Below, one piece after another: positions 43,053 through 51,317 of a stretch of 64,000 nucleotides of DNA. Source of the stretch: Burkholderia sp. Its GTDB lineage: Bacteria > Pseudomonadota > Gammaproteobacteria > Burkholderiales > Burkholderiaceae. The stretch lies in NCBI GenBank assembly GCA_031253835.1, contig JAIRVP010000063.1, positions 32,099 through 96,098 on the forward strand, read 5' to 3'. The notes below the pieces were generated by a model. It was not told the origin of the DNA and searched no databases. It saw nothing but the letters and a program-made list of their open reading frames with translations. Every line of letters begins with the position of its first letter. Within the stretch, counting starts at the first letter, position 1. The position numbers and the translations under genes are program-made.

Positions 43053-43556
43053 TTAGACCGCGTAGGTCTTGTCGTTCTTCGTCAGGCTCCAGGCGCCCTG
43101 CGTGTTGCCGCCCTGGTTGCCGCCGATCTTCTGCTGGGTCTGCTTCCACTGCACGGCAGCGTACTTCAGCGAGAACGTCTCGATCGGCAGACCTTCCTCG
43201 CGGACGCTCGGCGCGATGCTCGAGATGATCACGTACTTCAGCTTGACTTCCAGATACTGCACGCGCTTGCCTTCACCGTCCGCGCGCGAGAAGTGGATCG
43301 TCACTTCGTCGAACGTCGTGCCGCCCGACGCGTGCTGGTACAGCAGCGGGCTCGCCGAGTCGATTTCCTTCGAGAACACCATGTCGCCGTGTTCGCAACG
43401 CGTTTGCGTCAGGCCGCCGGCCGACGACGCCGTTGCCGAACGCGGCTGCAGGATCGAGTGATCCCACGACTTCAGTTCAAGCCAGCCCTGATGGTCCTTG
43501 TCAGCCGACTCGCCTTTGACTGCCGGGCTACCAAATTGCAAGTGAATGTGTAACAT
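43053..43556 (-). CDS. hcp: T6SS tube protein TssD (Hcp)
   Basis: A 167-residue Hcp, the hexameric ring protein of the inner tube. It begins MLHIHLQFGSPAVKGESADK and contains WLELKSWDHSILQPRSATAS and VTIHFSRADGEGKRVQYLEV, which align with the Burkholderia T6SS-1 Hcp as remembered. The start at 43556 follows the ribosome-binding stretch ggggagtagaaggg; an ATG six codons upstream is less likely. The 71-base gap after tssC is GC-rich with a cccgggcgggccgcctgggt hairpin that may tune relative expression. Confidence 0.96.
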   Translation of the reverse strand: MLHIHLQFGSPAVKGESADKDHQGWLELKSWDHSILQPRSATASSAGGLTQTRCEHGDMVFSKEIDSASPLLYQHASGGTTFDEVTIHFSRADGEGKRVQYLEVKLKYVIISSIAPSVREEGLPIETFSLKYAAVQWKQTQQKIGGNQGGNTQGAWSLTKNDKTYAV

Positions 43557-43627
43557 GGCCCTTCTACTCCCCAAAGAGGTGGTTTTAACGTCCTACCCAG
43601 GCGGCCCGCCCGGGCGATTTTGCTCGC

Positions 43628-45118
43628 TTATGAATTTGCCGATTTGGGCAGATCAGCGACAAGTCGCAGAGAAATCGAGAGTTCGTCGAGCTGAAAGTGC
43701 GGACGCAGGAACGCGACCGAACGATACGAGCCCGGCTTCCCCGGAATCTCCGACACTTGTATGGAAGCCTCGCGCAGCGGGAATTGCGCCTTCTGCTCCT
43801 GCGACGCGTTGTCGTCGAGCAGGACGTACTGCGAAATCCACCGGTTGAGGAATGTTTCCACGTTCTGCGCCGAAGCGAAGCTGCCGATCTTGTCCCGCAT
43901 CATCGCCTTCAGGTAGTGCGCAACGCGCGATACCGAGAAGATGTATTGAAGCTGGGCGGACAGGACGGCGTTCGCGTTGGCGCTGTCAGTGCTGTATTTC
44001 TTCGCTTTCTGCACCGACTGCGCGGCGAAGAACGCGGCGTAATCGGAATTCTTGCAATGGACGAGCGGGATGAAGCCGAGGTCGCTCAGCTCCTTCTCGC
44101 GGCGATCGGTGATCGCGATCTCGGTCGGGCACTTCAGCGCGACTTCGCCGTCGTCGGTCTTGAACGTGTGGGTCGGCAGATCCTCGACGAGGCCGCCGCC
44201 TTCGACGCCGCGGATCGCCGCGCACCAGCCGAAATCGTCGAACGCGGCCGTCAGGCGCGCTGCGAAGGCCCACGACGCGTTGCACCACAGGTACTTGTCG
44301 TGCTCGGTGCCGTCGACGTCCTCGACGAAATTGAAGCGCTCGGCGGTCTGGCCGTCCTTCGGATTGAACGGCAGGCGGCCGAGGAAGCGCGGCAGCGTCA
44401 GGCCGACATAGCGCGAATCTTCCGAATCGCGGAACGACTTCCACTTCGCATATTCGACCGTGTCGAACACCTTCGCGAGATCGCGCGGCTTGCCGAGGTC
44501 GGAGAACGACTCGAGGCCGAGCAGCTCCGGCGACGCCGACGCGATGAACGGCGCATGGGCGGCCGCCGCGACGCGCGACATCTGCTCGATGAAGTACAGG
44601 TCTTCCGGCTGGCGCGAGATCTCGTAATCGCCGACCAGCGCGCCGAACGGCGAGCCGCCGAACGTGCCGAACTCTTCTTCGTAGACCTTCTTGAACAGCG
44701 CGCTCTGGTCGAACTCGCTCGCACCCTTGAAGTCGCGCACGAGGTCGCGCTTCGGCGCGTGCAGCGCCTTGATCTTGATCGTCTGGCCCGTATTGCTTTC
44801 CTTGACCAGGTAGTCCATCCCGCGCCACGTGCTCTCGAGGCGCTGGAATTCCGGCGCGTGCATCACCGCGGAAAGCTGCGTGGAGATCAGGCGGTCGAGT
44901 TCCGCGACGCGCGCGTCGATCGTGGCCGACAGGTTGTCCGACACGATCACCGTGCCGTCGAGCACCTGGTGCACGAGTTCGCCGATCAGGTCCTTCGCGC
45001 GTGCATGCTCGGAATCGGATTTCGCGACCTTGCTCTTCTCGACGATATCGTCGAGCAGCGAGGTCCCGGCGGCGTATTCCGCGCCGCTCGCTTGGGCCGC
45101 AGCCGTTTGCTGGTTCAT
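43628..45118 (-). CDS. tssC: T6SS sheath protein TssC
   Basis: A 496-residue large sheath subunit. MNQQTAAAQASGAEYAAGTS opens the N-terminal helix, and LESTWRGMDYLV and FDTVEYAKWKSFRDSEDSRY are conserved. The C-terminal RPHFQLDELSISLRLVADLP is the hallmark of the EvpB/VipB family. TssC forms the contractile sheath with TssB and carries the N-terminal signal recognised by ClpV. It is preceded by tssB (15 bases) and followed by hcp. Confidence 0.97.
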   Translation of the reverse strand: MNQQTAAAQASGAEYAAGTSLLDDIVEKSKVAKSDSEHARAKDLIGELVHQVLDGTVIVSDNLSATIDARVAELDRLISTQLSAVMHAPEFQRLESTWRGMDYLVKESNTGQTIKIKALHAPKRDLVRDFKGASEFDQSALFKKVYEEEFGTFGGSPFGALVGDYEISRQPEDLYFIEQMSRVAAAAHAPFIASASPELLGLESFSDLGKPRDLAKVFDTVEYAKWKSFRDSEDSRYVGLTLPRFLGRLPFNPKDGQTAERFNFVEDVDGTEHDKYLWCNASWAFAARLTAAFDDFGWCAAIRGVEGGGLVEDLPTHTFKTDDGEVALKCPTEIAITDRREKELSDLGFIPLVHCKNSDYAAFFAAQSVQKAKKYSTDSANANAVLSAQLQYIFSVSRVAHYLKAMMRDKIGSFASAQNVETFLNRWISQYVLLDDNASQEQKAQFPLREASIQVSEIPGKPGSYRSVAFLRPHFQLDELSISLRLVADLPKSANS

Positions 45119-45133
45119 CTCAACACTCCGTCG

Positions 45134-45649
45134 TCATTCGCCGTCTTTGTCGCCGCCGGTGCCCTTCGCGAGCTCCTGCAGCTGCTGCGTGTTCTTCAGC
45201 ACCTCGGACAGCAGATCCTCGAGCTTGTCGTTGCCGGCGAGCTTGTTGCGCAGGTCGGCGAGCTTCGAGCGCGCCTCGAGCAGGCGGCGCAGCGGCTCGA
45301 CCTGCTCGACGACGTCGTCCGGGCTGAAATCCGACAGCGAGCGGAACTTCAGGTCGACCGCGAACTTGCCGCCTTCCGGGCTCAGGCGATTTTCCACCTG
45401 GAACGCGGCGCGCGGCTCGATCGCCTTCATCACGTCGTCGAAATTGTCGCGGTCGATGTTGACGAACTTGCGGTCGCGCAGCTTCGGCTGTTCGATTTCG
45501 GACTGGCCCGCCAGATCGCCGACGACCCCGACGACGAACGGCAGTTCCTTCACCTCGATCGCATCGCCCTTCTCGACCTCGTAGGTCAGCTGGACGCGCG
45601 GCGGCCGTATTTTCTGCAAGCTTTTCTGAATGCTTTCTTTCTTGGCCAT
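45134..45649 (-). CDS. tssB: T6SS sheath protein TssB
   Basis: A 171-residue small sheath subunit: MAKKESIQKSLQKIRPPRVQ, TYEVEKGDAIEVKELPFVVG and VVGDLAGQSEIEQPKLRDRK form the N-terminal family signature. The C-terminal helix interlocks with TssC. It lies 15 bases upstream of tssC and 45 bases downstream of the TPR lipoprotein gene, in the same operon. Confidence 0.97.
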   Translation of the reverse strand: MAKKESIQKSLQKIRPPRVQLTYEVEKGDAIEVKELPFVVGVVGDLAGQSEIEQPKLRDRKFVNIDRDNFDDVMKAIEPRAAFQVENRLSPEGGKFAVDLKFRSLSDFSPDDVVEQVEPLRRLLEARSKLADLRNKLAGNDKLEDLLSEVLKNTQQLQELAKGTGGDKDGE

Positions 45650-45694
45650 CTCGACGGCTCCCAGGTTAGTTGTGGTTATCGCGTCAGTTTGCGC

Positions 45695-46324
45695 TTAGTT
45701 GCGCAGCGCACCGAACGGGTCGGCGCTGCCCTTTTGCGGCGTGGCGGGCGGCGTCGGCGTGGTGGCCGCTGCCGCTTCGGCGGCCGGTGCTGCAACGCCC
45801 TTCGGACGATGGACGACGCGGCGCGGCGGACGCGTCTTCGTGTTCTTCGTTTCCGGCGGGAACAGCGCCGATTCGCCCAGCGTGTCGCGCAGCTGCTTCG
45901 CGAGCGCCTGCGCATCGGACTTCGCGTCGCCCGCGAGCGACGAATCCTGGCGCAGCTCGCCGAGCGACTGCGTCGCGATCCGCAGGCCGGCGACGGCCAG
46001 CACGCTCTTCGCCTGACGGTCGGTCGCGTCGCGCTGCAGCGCTTCCTGGGCGGCGACGATCGCCTGGCCGTAGTGGTTCTGCGCGAACTGGATCTGCGCG
46101 ATGCGCGACCACGGCTCCTCGCGCGTCGGATCCGACTTCGCGAGCTGCTGGTACAGACCGAGTGCCTTGTCCTGGTCCCCTGCCTTCGCAACGGCGTCCG
46201 CATCGGCCAGCGACTTGTTGAACACCTCGGCGGTCGGCGGCGCGGGAGGCTGGCTCGCACAACCGGCGATCACGCCGCAAGCCACTACTACCCCAGACAG
46301 TTTTGCGAAGAGACGGTCTTTCAT
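45695..46324 (-). CDS. T6SS-associated lipoprotein with TPR-like repeats (TagM-type)
   Basis: A 209-residue predicted lipoprotein. The signal peptide MKDRLFAKLSGVVVACGVIAGC ends in the lipobox IAGC. The mature part has two TPR-like helical hairpins (AVAKAGDQDKALGLYQQLAK, ARIAQIQFAQNHYGQAIVAA-like sequence), then a Lys/Pro-rich C terminus ending DPFGALRN. It opens the tssB-to-vgrG operon. In Burkholderia T6SS-1 the lipoprotein at this site is called TagM as I remember; the role is not known. The start at 46324 gives a proper signal peptide. Confidence 0.75.
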   Translation of the reverse strand: MKDRLFAKLSGVVVACGVIAGCASQPPAPPTAEVFNKSLADADAVAKAGDQDKALGLYQQLAKSDPTREEPWSRIAQIQFAQNHYGQAIVAAQEALQRDATDRQAKSVLAVAGLRIATQSLGELRQDSSLAGDAKSDAQALAKQLRDTLGESALFPPETKNTKTRPPRRVVHRPKGVAAPAAEAAAATTPTPPATPQKGSADPFGALRN

Positions 46325-46336
46325 CGTTATATCCAC

Positions 46337-46697
46337 CGGCGCGTGAGTTTTAAATCGTTGAGAATCTGGTTCTTTTGCTTTGCAAGAAGCGCGCGGGTAT
46401 AGTACCGATCAATTTTTCATAATTCAATCGTCGTGTGAAGAGTAATTCCTTTTAAAACCGGGCGCTACCCCCTCGAGTGGCCTATCGCTGCGGGCTCGCA
46501 GCGGATTTTCTTTCGGCCGGAACGCGCAAGTTTTACTGGTTGCACGACGCGCCGCCCGGGCGGCGGAAAAAATTTCCGGACGCCTGCCGGGACGCAGGCG
46601 CGCTTAATAGTTGAACAATGCAATGCCGGGGATACGCAGCGAACGCGGAAATACCCGGCAGTTTTGACAGGGATAAAGGCGGCACGCCGGAAACACG
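46337..46697. other. Divergent intergenic region tagM-like / tssJ
   Basis: 361 bases with no gene. It contains the reverse promoter at 46399-46427 and a cgctgcg-ggct-cgcagcg hairpin (46486-46503) in the leader or control region of tssJ. No further element is recognised. Confidence 0.5.
46399..46427 (-). promoter_or_regulatory. Promoter of the reverse T6SS operon
   Basis: On the reverse strand ttgaat (46422-46427), a 17-base spacer and tactat (46399-46404) lie 75 bases upstream of the tagM-like start. This is the only well-placed promoter for tagM-tssB to vgrG. Confidence 0.65.
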
Positions 46698-47309
46698 ATG
46701 AGATCGTCCATGATTCGCTACGCGCTGCCGCTGATTGCGTGCGCCCTTCTGGCCGGATGCGCGGCCGCCCCGCTGCTCGGCTCGGCCGCGAGCGCCGTGA
46801 TGTCCGCTGCCGGCATCGGCAAGCCCGAACTGCCGGACGCGCAGAAGCCGCCGCGCAATATTGGACTCACGCTCGCCGCCGCGCCGAACCTGAATGCCGC
46901 GACCGACAACAAGCCGCTCGCGCTCGTCGTCCGGCTCTACGCGCTGAAGGACCCGACGTCGTTCCAGCAGGCGCCGTTCGACGCCTTTACCGATCCGACC
47001 AAGGAAAAGGCCGCACTCGGCGCCGACCTGCTGAACGTGCGTGAAATCACGCTGATTCCGGGCCAGCGCTATACGGCGACCGAGAAGGTTTCGCGCGAGG
47101 CGCAGGCGTTCGGCATCGTCGCGCTGTTCCGCGATCCCGCACTCCAGCGATGGAAACTGACGTTCGATCCGGTGAAGTCGGAGAAATCCGGCATAATCAT
47201 CGGCCTGCATAATTGCGCGATGACGGTCACCGATGGCACTGTCATTGCACCGCAGCAGGGTGCGCCTTCACAACCGCTGAATATGCTTTCTTCGGTGTCC
47301 TGCGGTTAA
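46698..47309 (+). CDS. tssJ: T6SS outer-membrane lipoprotein TssJ
   Basis: A 203-residue lipoprotein: signal peptide IRYALPLIACALLAGC with Cys near residue 21. The mature domain contains NATDNKPLALVVRLYALKDP-like sequence (APNLNAATDNKPLALVVRL) and LIPGQRYTATEKVSREAQAF, the transthyretin-like TssJ fold. TssJ anchors the membrane complex to the outer membrane through TssM. The start may be 46698 or the ATG four codons later. It begins the tssJ-tssK-tssL operon. Confidence 0.92.
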   Translation: MRSSMIRYALPLIACALLAGCAAAPLLGSAASAVMSAAGIGKPELPDAQKPPRNIGLTLAAAPNLNAATDNKPLALVVRLYALKDPTSFQQAPFDAFTDPTKEKAALGADLLNVREITLIPGQRYTATEKVSREAQAFGIVALFRDPALQRWKLTFDPVKSEKSGIIIGLHNCAMTVTDGTVIAPQQGAPSQPLNMLSSVSCG

Positions 47310-47411
47310 AGATGTCGCACGAATGTCAATTAACAAGAGTTAACAATTGGCGATTTAATTCGGGCACGAACAAATCGATTACATCGCAACGCCACATTAA
47401 CCGGATTTGAC

Positions 47412-48758
47412 ATGAGTTATTCGGCCAAGGTGCTGTGGGGGGAAGGGCTGTTCCTCCGGCCTCAACACTTTCAGCGACAGGACGCGTACCACGAGGCGCG
47501 CCTGTTCGAGTCCATCCAGGCGATCCAGCCTTACAACTGGGGCGTGCGCTCGGTGCGCATCGACCGCGACGCGCTCGGCAGCAACGTGCTGCGGGTCGCG
47601 GAACTCGCGCTCGTGTTCCCGGACGGCGCGCTGTATGCCGCGCCGCAGGCCGACGACCTGCCGCCGCCGATCGCGCTGGACACGCTGCCCGACGGCATCA
47701 ATGAATTCGTGTTCTATCTCGCGCTGCACCCGCTGCGCGAGAACGGCACCAATTACAGCGACGATCCAGCCGCCGGCTTCATGACGCGCTTCGTCAGCGA
47801 GCAGACGAGCGTCGCCGACAACTTCACCGATGCCGCCGAAGCCGACATCACATTCCTGAAGACGCAGGTCAAGCTGATCGCGCACAGCGAACCGCGCGAC
47901 CAGCTGCTGTCGGTGCCGCTCGTACGCGTGCGCCGCACCGCGACGTCCGGCTTCGAGATCGACGACAGCTTCGTGCCGCCGTGCCTCGCGATCGAGGCGT
48001 CGCCGATCCTGCACCAGCGGCTGCGCCAGCTCGTCGACGCGCTGCAGGCGAAGGTGAACGCGCTGTACGGTTTCCACCGCGAGCCGTCGAAGAACATCAT
48101 CGAGTTCCGCTCGGGCGACATCGCGTCGTTCTGGCTGCTGCACACCGCGAACGCCGCGTTCGCGACGCTCGCGCACCTGCACCAGCACGCGGCGCTGCAT
48201 CCGGAGCGGCTGTTCCAGGAACTGCTGCGCCTCGCGGGCCAGCTGATGACGTTCTCGAAGGGCTATGCGCTCGCCGACCTGCCGGTATACCGCCACGACG
48301 ATCCGGGACCGAGTTTTGCGCGTCTCGACCTGATGCTGCGCGAGCTGCTCGACACCGTGATCTCGACGCGCTACTTCGCGATCACGCTCGACGAGGTGCG
48401 TCCGTCGTTCCACCTCGGCCGCCTCGATTCCGGCAAGATCGACGACAAGACCGAGTTCTACCTGGCCGTATCGGCGGACATGCCGAGCGTCGAGCTCGTC
48501 GACGCGGTGCCGGCCCGCTTCAAGGTCGGCGCGCCCGACGACGTCGACAAGCTCGTGCTGTCGGCGATGCCGGGCGTACGGCTGTCGTACACGCCGCAGG
48601 TGCCGCCGGCGATTCCGGTGCGGCCCGGCGCGTGCTACTTCGCGCTCGATTCGCGCAGCCCGCTGTACGAGCGCATGCTGCAGGCCCAGTCCGCGATGAT
48701 CTATGCGCCGACTGGCATCAATGACCTGAAGTTCGAACTGATCGCGGTCACATCATGA
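47412..48758 (+). CDS. tssK: T6SS baseplate adaptor TssK
   Basis: A 448-residue protein beginning SYSAKVLWGEGLFLRPQHFQ, the diagnostic TssK N terminus, with DYAYHEARLFESIQ-type residues after it (QDAYHEARLFESIQ). The C-terminal receptor-type domain carries YFALDSRSPLYERML. TssK links the baseplate wedges to the TssL-TssM membrane complex. The stop overlaps the tssL start as ATGA. Confidence 0.97.
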   Translation: MSYSAKVLWGEGLFLRPQHFQRQDAYHEARLFESIQAIQPYNWGVRSVRIDRDALGSNVLRVAELALVFPDGALYAAPQADDLPPPIALDTLPDGINEFVFYLALHPLRENGTNYSDDPAAGFMTRFVSEQTSVADNFTDAAEADITFLKTQVKLIAHSEPRDQLLSVPLVRVRRTATSGFEIDDSFVPPCLAIEASPILHQRLRQLVDALQAKVNALYGFHREPSKNIIEFRSGDIASFWLLHTANAAFATLAHLHQHAALHPERLFQELLRLAGQLMTFSKGYALADLPVYRHDDPGPSFARLDLMLRELLDTVISTRYFAITLDEVRPSFHLGRLDSGKIDDKTEFYLAVSADMPSVELVDAVPARFKVGAPDDVDKLVLSAMPGVRLSYTPQVPPAIPVRPGACYFALDSRSPLYERMLQAQSAMIYAPTGINDLKFELIAVTS

Positions 48759-49537
48759 GCTACGCGCCTTCCCTGTTCGGCGACAACGCGCCGGCACCCA
48801 TGCATACCCCGGCGTCGACGGACTCCGCGTTCCAGGCGCGTTCGCTGCTCGACCTGCTGTACGACGGCTTCTTCATGCTGTTCCTGCTCAAGAACGGGCG
48901 GGAACCGGACAGCGCCGGCGAGTTCAGCACGCGGATCCAGGAATTCCTGTCGGATTTCGAGCGCGGCGCGAAGAAGCTGAATATCGCCGCCGAGGATGTG
49001 TACGGCGCGAAGTTCGCGTTCTGCGCGGCCATCGACGAAATGGTGCTGTCGTCGCAGTTCAAGATCCGCGCGGACTGGGAACGCCGGCCGCTGCAGCTCG
49101 TGCTGTTCGGCGAACAGCTCGCGGGCGAGAAGTTCTATCAGTATCTCGAGGAGTGCCGCGCGCAGGGTGCGGCGCGGCTGCAGTCGCTCGAAGTGTTCCA
49201 CATGTGCCTGCTGCTCGGGTTCCAGGGCAAGTATCTGCTCGAAGGGCCGGAGAAGCTCGCGTATCTGACGGCGCGGCTGGGCGACGAGATCGCGCATATG
49301 AAGGGCAAGCGCGCGCCGTTCGCGCCGAACTGGCCGCTGCCGGATCAGATCGCGCACCGGCTCAAGCGCGAGGTGCCGGTGTGGGCGATCGGGGCCGTGT
49401 TCGCGCTGGTCGCGCTGCTCGGGTTTCTCGGGCTCAACACGTATCTGAAGGACAAGACGCTGCAGGCGTTGGCGCCTTATTCGCAAGTCATCAAGGTCGG
49501 CCCGGAGTCGGCTAACTTGACGATTTCGTTGCCTTGA
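48755..49537 (+). CDS. tssL: T6SS membrane complex protein TssL (DotU/IcmH)
   Basis: A 260-residue C-tail-anchored inner-membrane protein. SLLDLLYDGFFMLFLLKNGR and CAAIDEMVLSSQFKIRADWE are the conserved cytoplasmic hook segments of DotU, and VWAIGAVFALVALLGFLGL is the single C-terminal helix. No peptidoglycan-binding domain is fused, so the separate OmpA-type protein of this cluster may supply that. A strong terminator closes the operon. Confidence 0.96.
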   Translation: MSYAPSLFGDNAPAPMHTPASTDSAFQARSLLDLLYDGFFMLFLLKNGREPDSAGEFSTRIQEFLSDFERGAKKLNIAAEDVYGAKFAFCAAIDEMVLSSQFKIRADWERRPLQLVLFGEQLAGEKFYQYLEECRAQGAARLQSLEVFHMCLLLGFQGKYLLEGPEKLAYLTARLGDEIAHMKGKRAPFAPNWPLPDQIAHRLKREVPVWAIGAVFALVALLGFLGLNTYLKDKTLQALAPYSQVIKVGPESANLTISLP

Positions 49538-49571
49538 AGGGCAGGCTTCGTTCGAACGGTGATGCCTCATT

Positions 49572-49600
49572 AAAAGGGACCGCTCTGGCGGTCCTTTTTT
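49572..49600. terminator. Bidirectional terminator closing the T6SS cluster
   Basis: Stem ggaccgc-tctg-gcggtcc (49577-49594) with an A-run before and six Ts after. It separates tssL from the reverse-strand vgrG-rhs cassette. Confidence 0.92.
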
Positions 49601-49625
49601 GCTGTGGCGTGTGACACGCGCCTCG

Positions 49626-49949
49626 TCAGAGCAGAATGAACTCGTCGTTGTCGACGTAGAACACGAACGCGTCGAACAATTGCGCGACGGTCGGTTCGTC
49701 GACCTGGTCGTGGGCGTTGATCACGATGTCTTCGATCGTCGCGCTGTTCAGCGTGACGCGCCAGCCGGGGTGCGGTGCGACGGCGGGTGGCGTGTCGGTC
49801 TCGGGGGCGCCGGCGACTTCGGTGAATGCGCCTTCTGTATCGAGCGTCCACGGGTTCGGTGGCAGGCAGAGCCATCCGGAGAAATCGCCGGGATGTTCGA
49901 GAATGTGTTTCAGGCTGACTTCGGTGGCCAGGTCGGTTGTTGCGGACAT
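49626..49949 (-). CDS. Small acidic protein (DUF7716-like)
   Basis: A 107-residue cytoplasmic protein, rich in Asp/Glu. LKHILEHPGDFSGWLCLPPN near the N terminus and LFDAFVFYVDNDEFILL at the C terminus are the features I recall from DUF7716-type orphans; no function is known. It lies downstream of the rhs cassette on the same strand. A standalone immunity role is possible, but nothing in the sequence shows it. Confidence 0.6.
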   Translation of the reverse strand: MSATTDLATEVSLKHILEHPGDFSGWLCLPPNPWTLDTEGAFTEVAGAPETDTPPAVAPHPGWRVTLNSATIEDIVINAHDQVDEPTVAQLFDAFVFYVDNDEFILL

Positions 49950-50298
49950 GGGTTGTACGGGTGGGAAGTGGTGTTTGGTCGTGCCGATGGCACGGCACAG
50001 CGCCGCGACATGCGTGTGCGATATCGCAAAAGGTCGTGATTATGCCAATGAATCAAGAGGTGAAACCTGCCCTCTTTTTTTGGGCGGAGCGGGCTGCCCG
50101 CCGCGGCTGGTCACTCGGACGGGCCGACCGACCTTCGGATCATGCGGGCTGGCGTGCCTCATGACCGAAGCATCGTGAATCTTGATGCGGCTTCGGCACG
50201 CGAAAGCCTGACTCAATGAGCCTTCGATTTTTTCAACCGGCGCGACGAGACATGTATTAACCGATGGCCTGCAGCACCCCATCCGCACGCATGTCGCG
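49950..50298. other. Intergenic region within the vgrG-rhs cassette
   Basis: About 350 bases with mixed composition. A short forward frame (50042-50164) has no homology I recognise, and no promoter or hairpin stands out. Confidence 0.4.
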
Positions 50299-50442
50299 CT
50301 ATCCCATCCCAAAGAGCGAATCGATGACGTTCTTGATCCCCGTCATGACATCACTCCAGGTGATTTTTTTCTGCCTGAATATTTTTCTCAGAAAGCACAT
50401 TGACCATGCTGCGGCGAGTGAAGGGTAATGAACCGTCGTCAT
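50299..50442 (-). CDS. Possible 47-residue protein in the rhs cassette
   Basis: An open frame on the reverse strand: MTTVHYPSLAAAWSMCFLRK, then KKITWSDVMTGIKNVIDSLF and a stop. It is preceded by a gaggggg ribosome-binding-like stretch and located 177 bases after the immunity gene. The composition differs from random high-GC frames, with amphipathic C-terminal helix. It is too small to assign and may be a remnant. Confidence 0.35.
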   Translation of the reverse strand: MTTVHYPSLAAAWSMCFLRKIFRQKKITWSDVMTGIKNVIDSLFGMG

Positions 50443-50619
50443 TGTCGACGCCCCCTCGACCCGCTCATCTCGACCGTCGAATGGATCGACATGAGCGGAG
50501 CGGGAATGGAGACGACGGTGATGCTTGCTGCGAAATCGAGACGATCTATATTCCGCTGACCATACTGACCGATCGCGTACACACGCCTCGACATCAGTGC
50601 CCTACATGAGCTGCCGCAG

Positions 50620-50928
50620 TCAGGCAGATCTGCTCCGATATTCGCCAAAGCACTTGTCGCAAACAGCAACAAGCCCATCGAAGACAGCCGCATGCTGTTC
50701 TTCGAAATCCGGTCCAAACGGCGCATCACCAGGCTCAGGCAGACCGAACTGTTTCGCCACCTCCGCCGAGACAAAGTACGAAATGTCCGGGAGTCCGTCT
50801 CCCAGCCAGTCGATGTCATAACGAAGTATCTTCAAGCGTCCCGTGTCCATTTTCATGTCGGCCGCGATATCGCTTGAAACATGTATTACCCCGGTTGCGC
50901 CATGCGATTTACACAGTATCCTGCCCAT
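50620..50928 (-). CDS. Putative immunity protein of the Rhs C-terminal toxin
   Basis: A 102-residue protein that I do not recognise. It starts 8 bases after the rhs stop, the place where the cognate immunity gene of a Rhs toxin is found. Visible features are DIDWLGDGLPDISYFVSAEV and a C-terminal CDKCFGEYR, a Cys pair that could bind metal. It is acidic and has no signal peptide, so it should act in the cytoplasm. That would fit a toxin that works inside the cell. Confidence 0.65.
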   Translation of the reverse strand: MGRILCKSHGATGVIHVSSDIAADMKMDTGRLKILRYDIDWLGDGLPDISYFVSAEVAKQFGLPEPGDAPFGPDFEEQHAAVFDGLVAVCDKCFGEYRSRSA

Positions 50929-50936
50929 GTCTCATC

Positions 50937-51317
50937 CTATTGACGTTTCCCATTCGCAATTATCCACTTAATGGTTTCGCGCGTCGTGGTTGGTACATTC
51001 TGTGCACCACCGGCCCGTAGAATGTCTCCGACGTGCGTCACACAACTTCTATTATTTTTGTCATACACACCGTCGGGATGCCCTAAACGCCGAGCCTGCT
51101 CCTGGTACGCAGCAGTCGCATCCGGCAAATCGACGTGAATCGTGTTCTGAACCGTAGATGCAGGCGCCATATGCTGCCCGGTAATAATTGCATTGTGCTC
51201 GTCATCCACAATCACCTGGTGCGTTCGCATGGTACGCCCTGAATCCGGAACCACTTCAATATCGAAATGGGGTCCGCCTTCATTACGCGACTGCCGAATG
51301 ATCGCCTTCCCCGGACA
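50937..51317 (-). other. Rhs C-terminal toxin domain, possible permuted papain-like fold
   Basis: 126 residues after DPLGL. A strand GGPHFDIEV offers a His at about 1431, and a helix start NNRSCVTHVGDILRAGG offers a Cys at about 1506. The order His then Cys, with an N-C-x-H/E-x-V-type helix, is that of permuted NlpC/P60 or LRAT-type folds (amidase, acyltransferase or protease). This is pattern inference; no family is confirmed. Confidence 0.45.

Noticed and set aside
50042..50164. A 40-codon forward frame beginning MPMNQEVKPALFFWAERAAR
   Set aside because: No ribosome-binding site at good spacing and no recognisable relative. I could not exclude a small repeat sequence but have no support for a gene.
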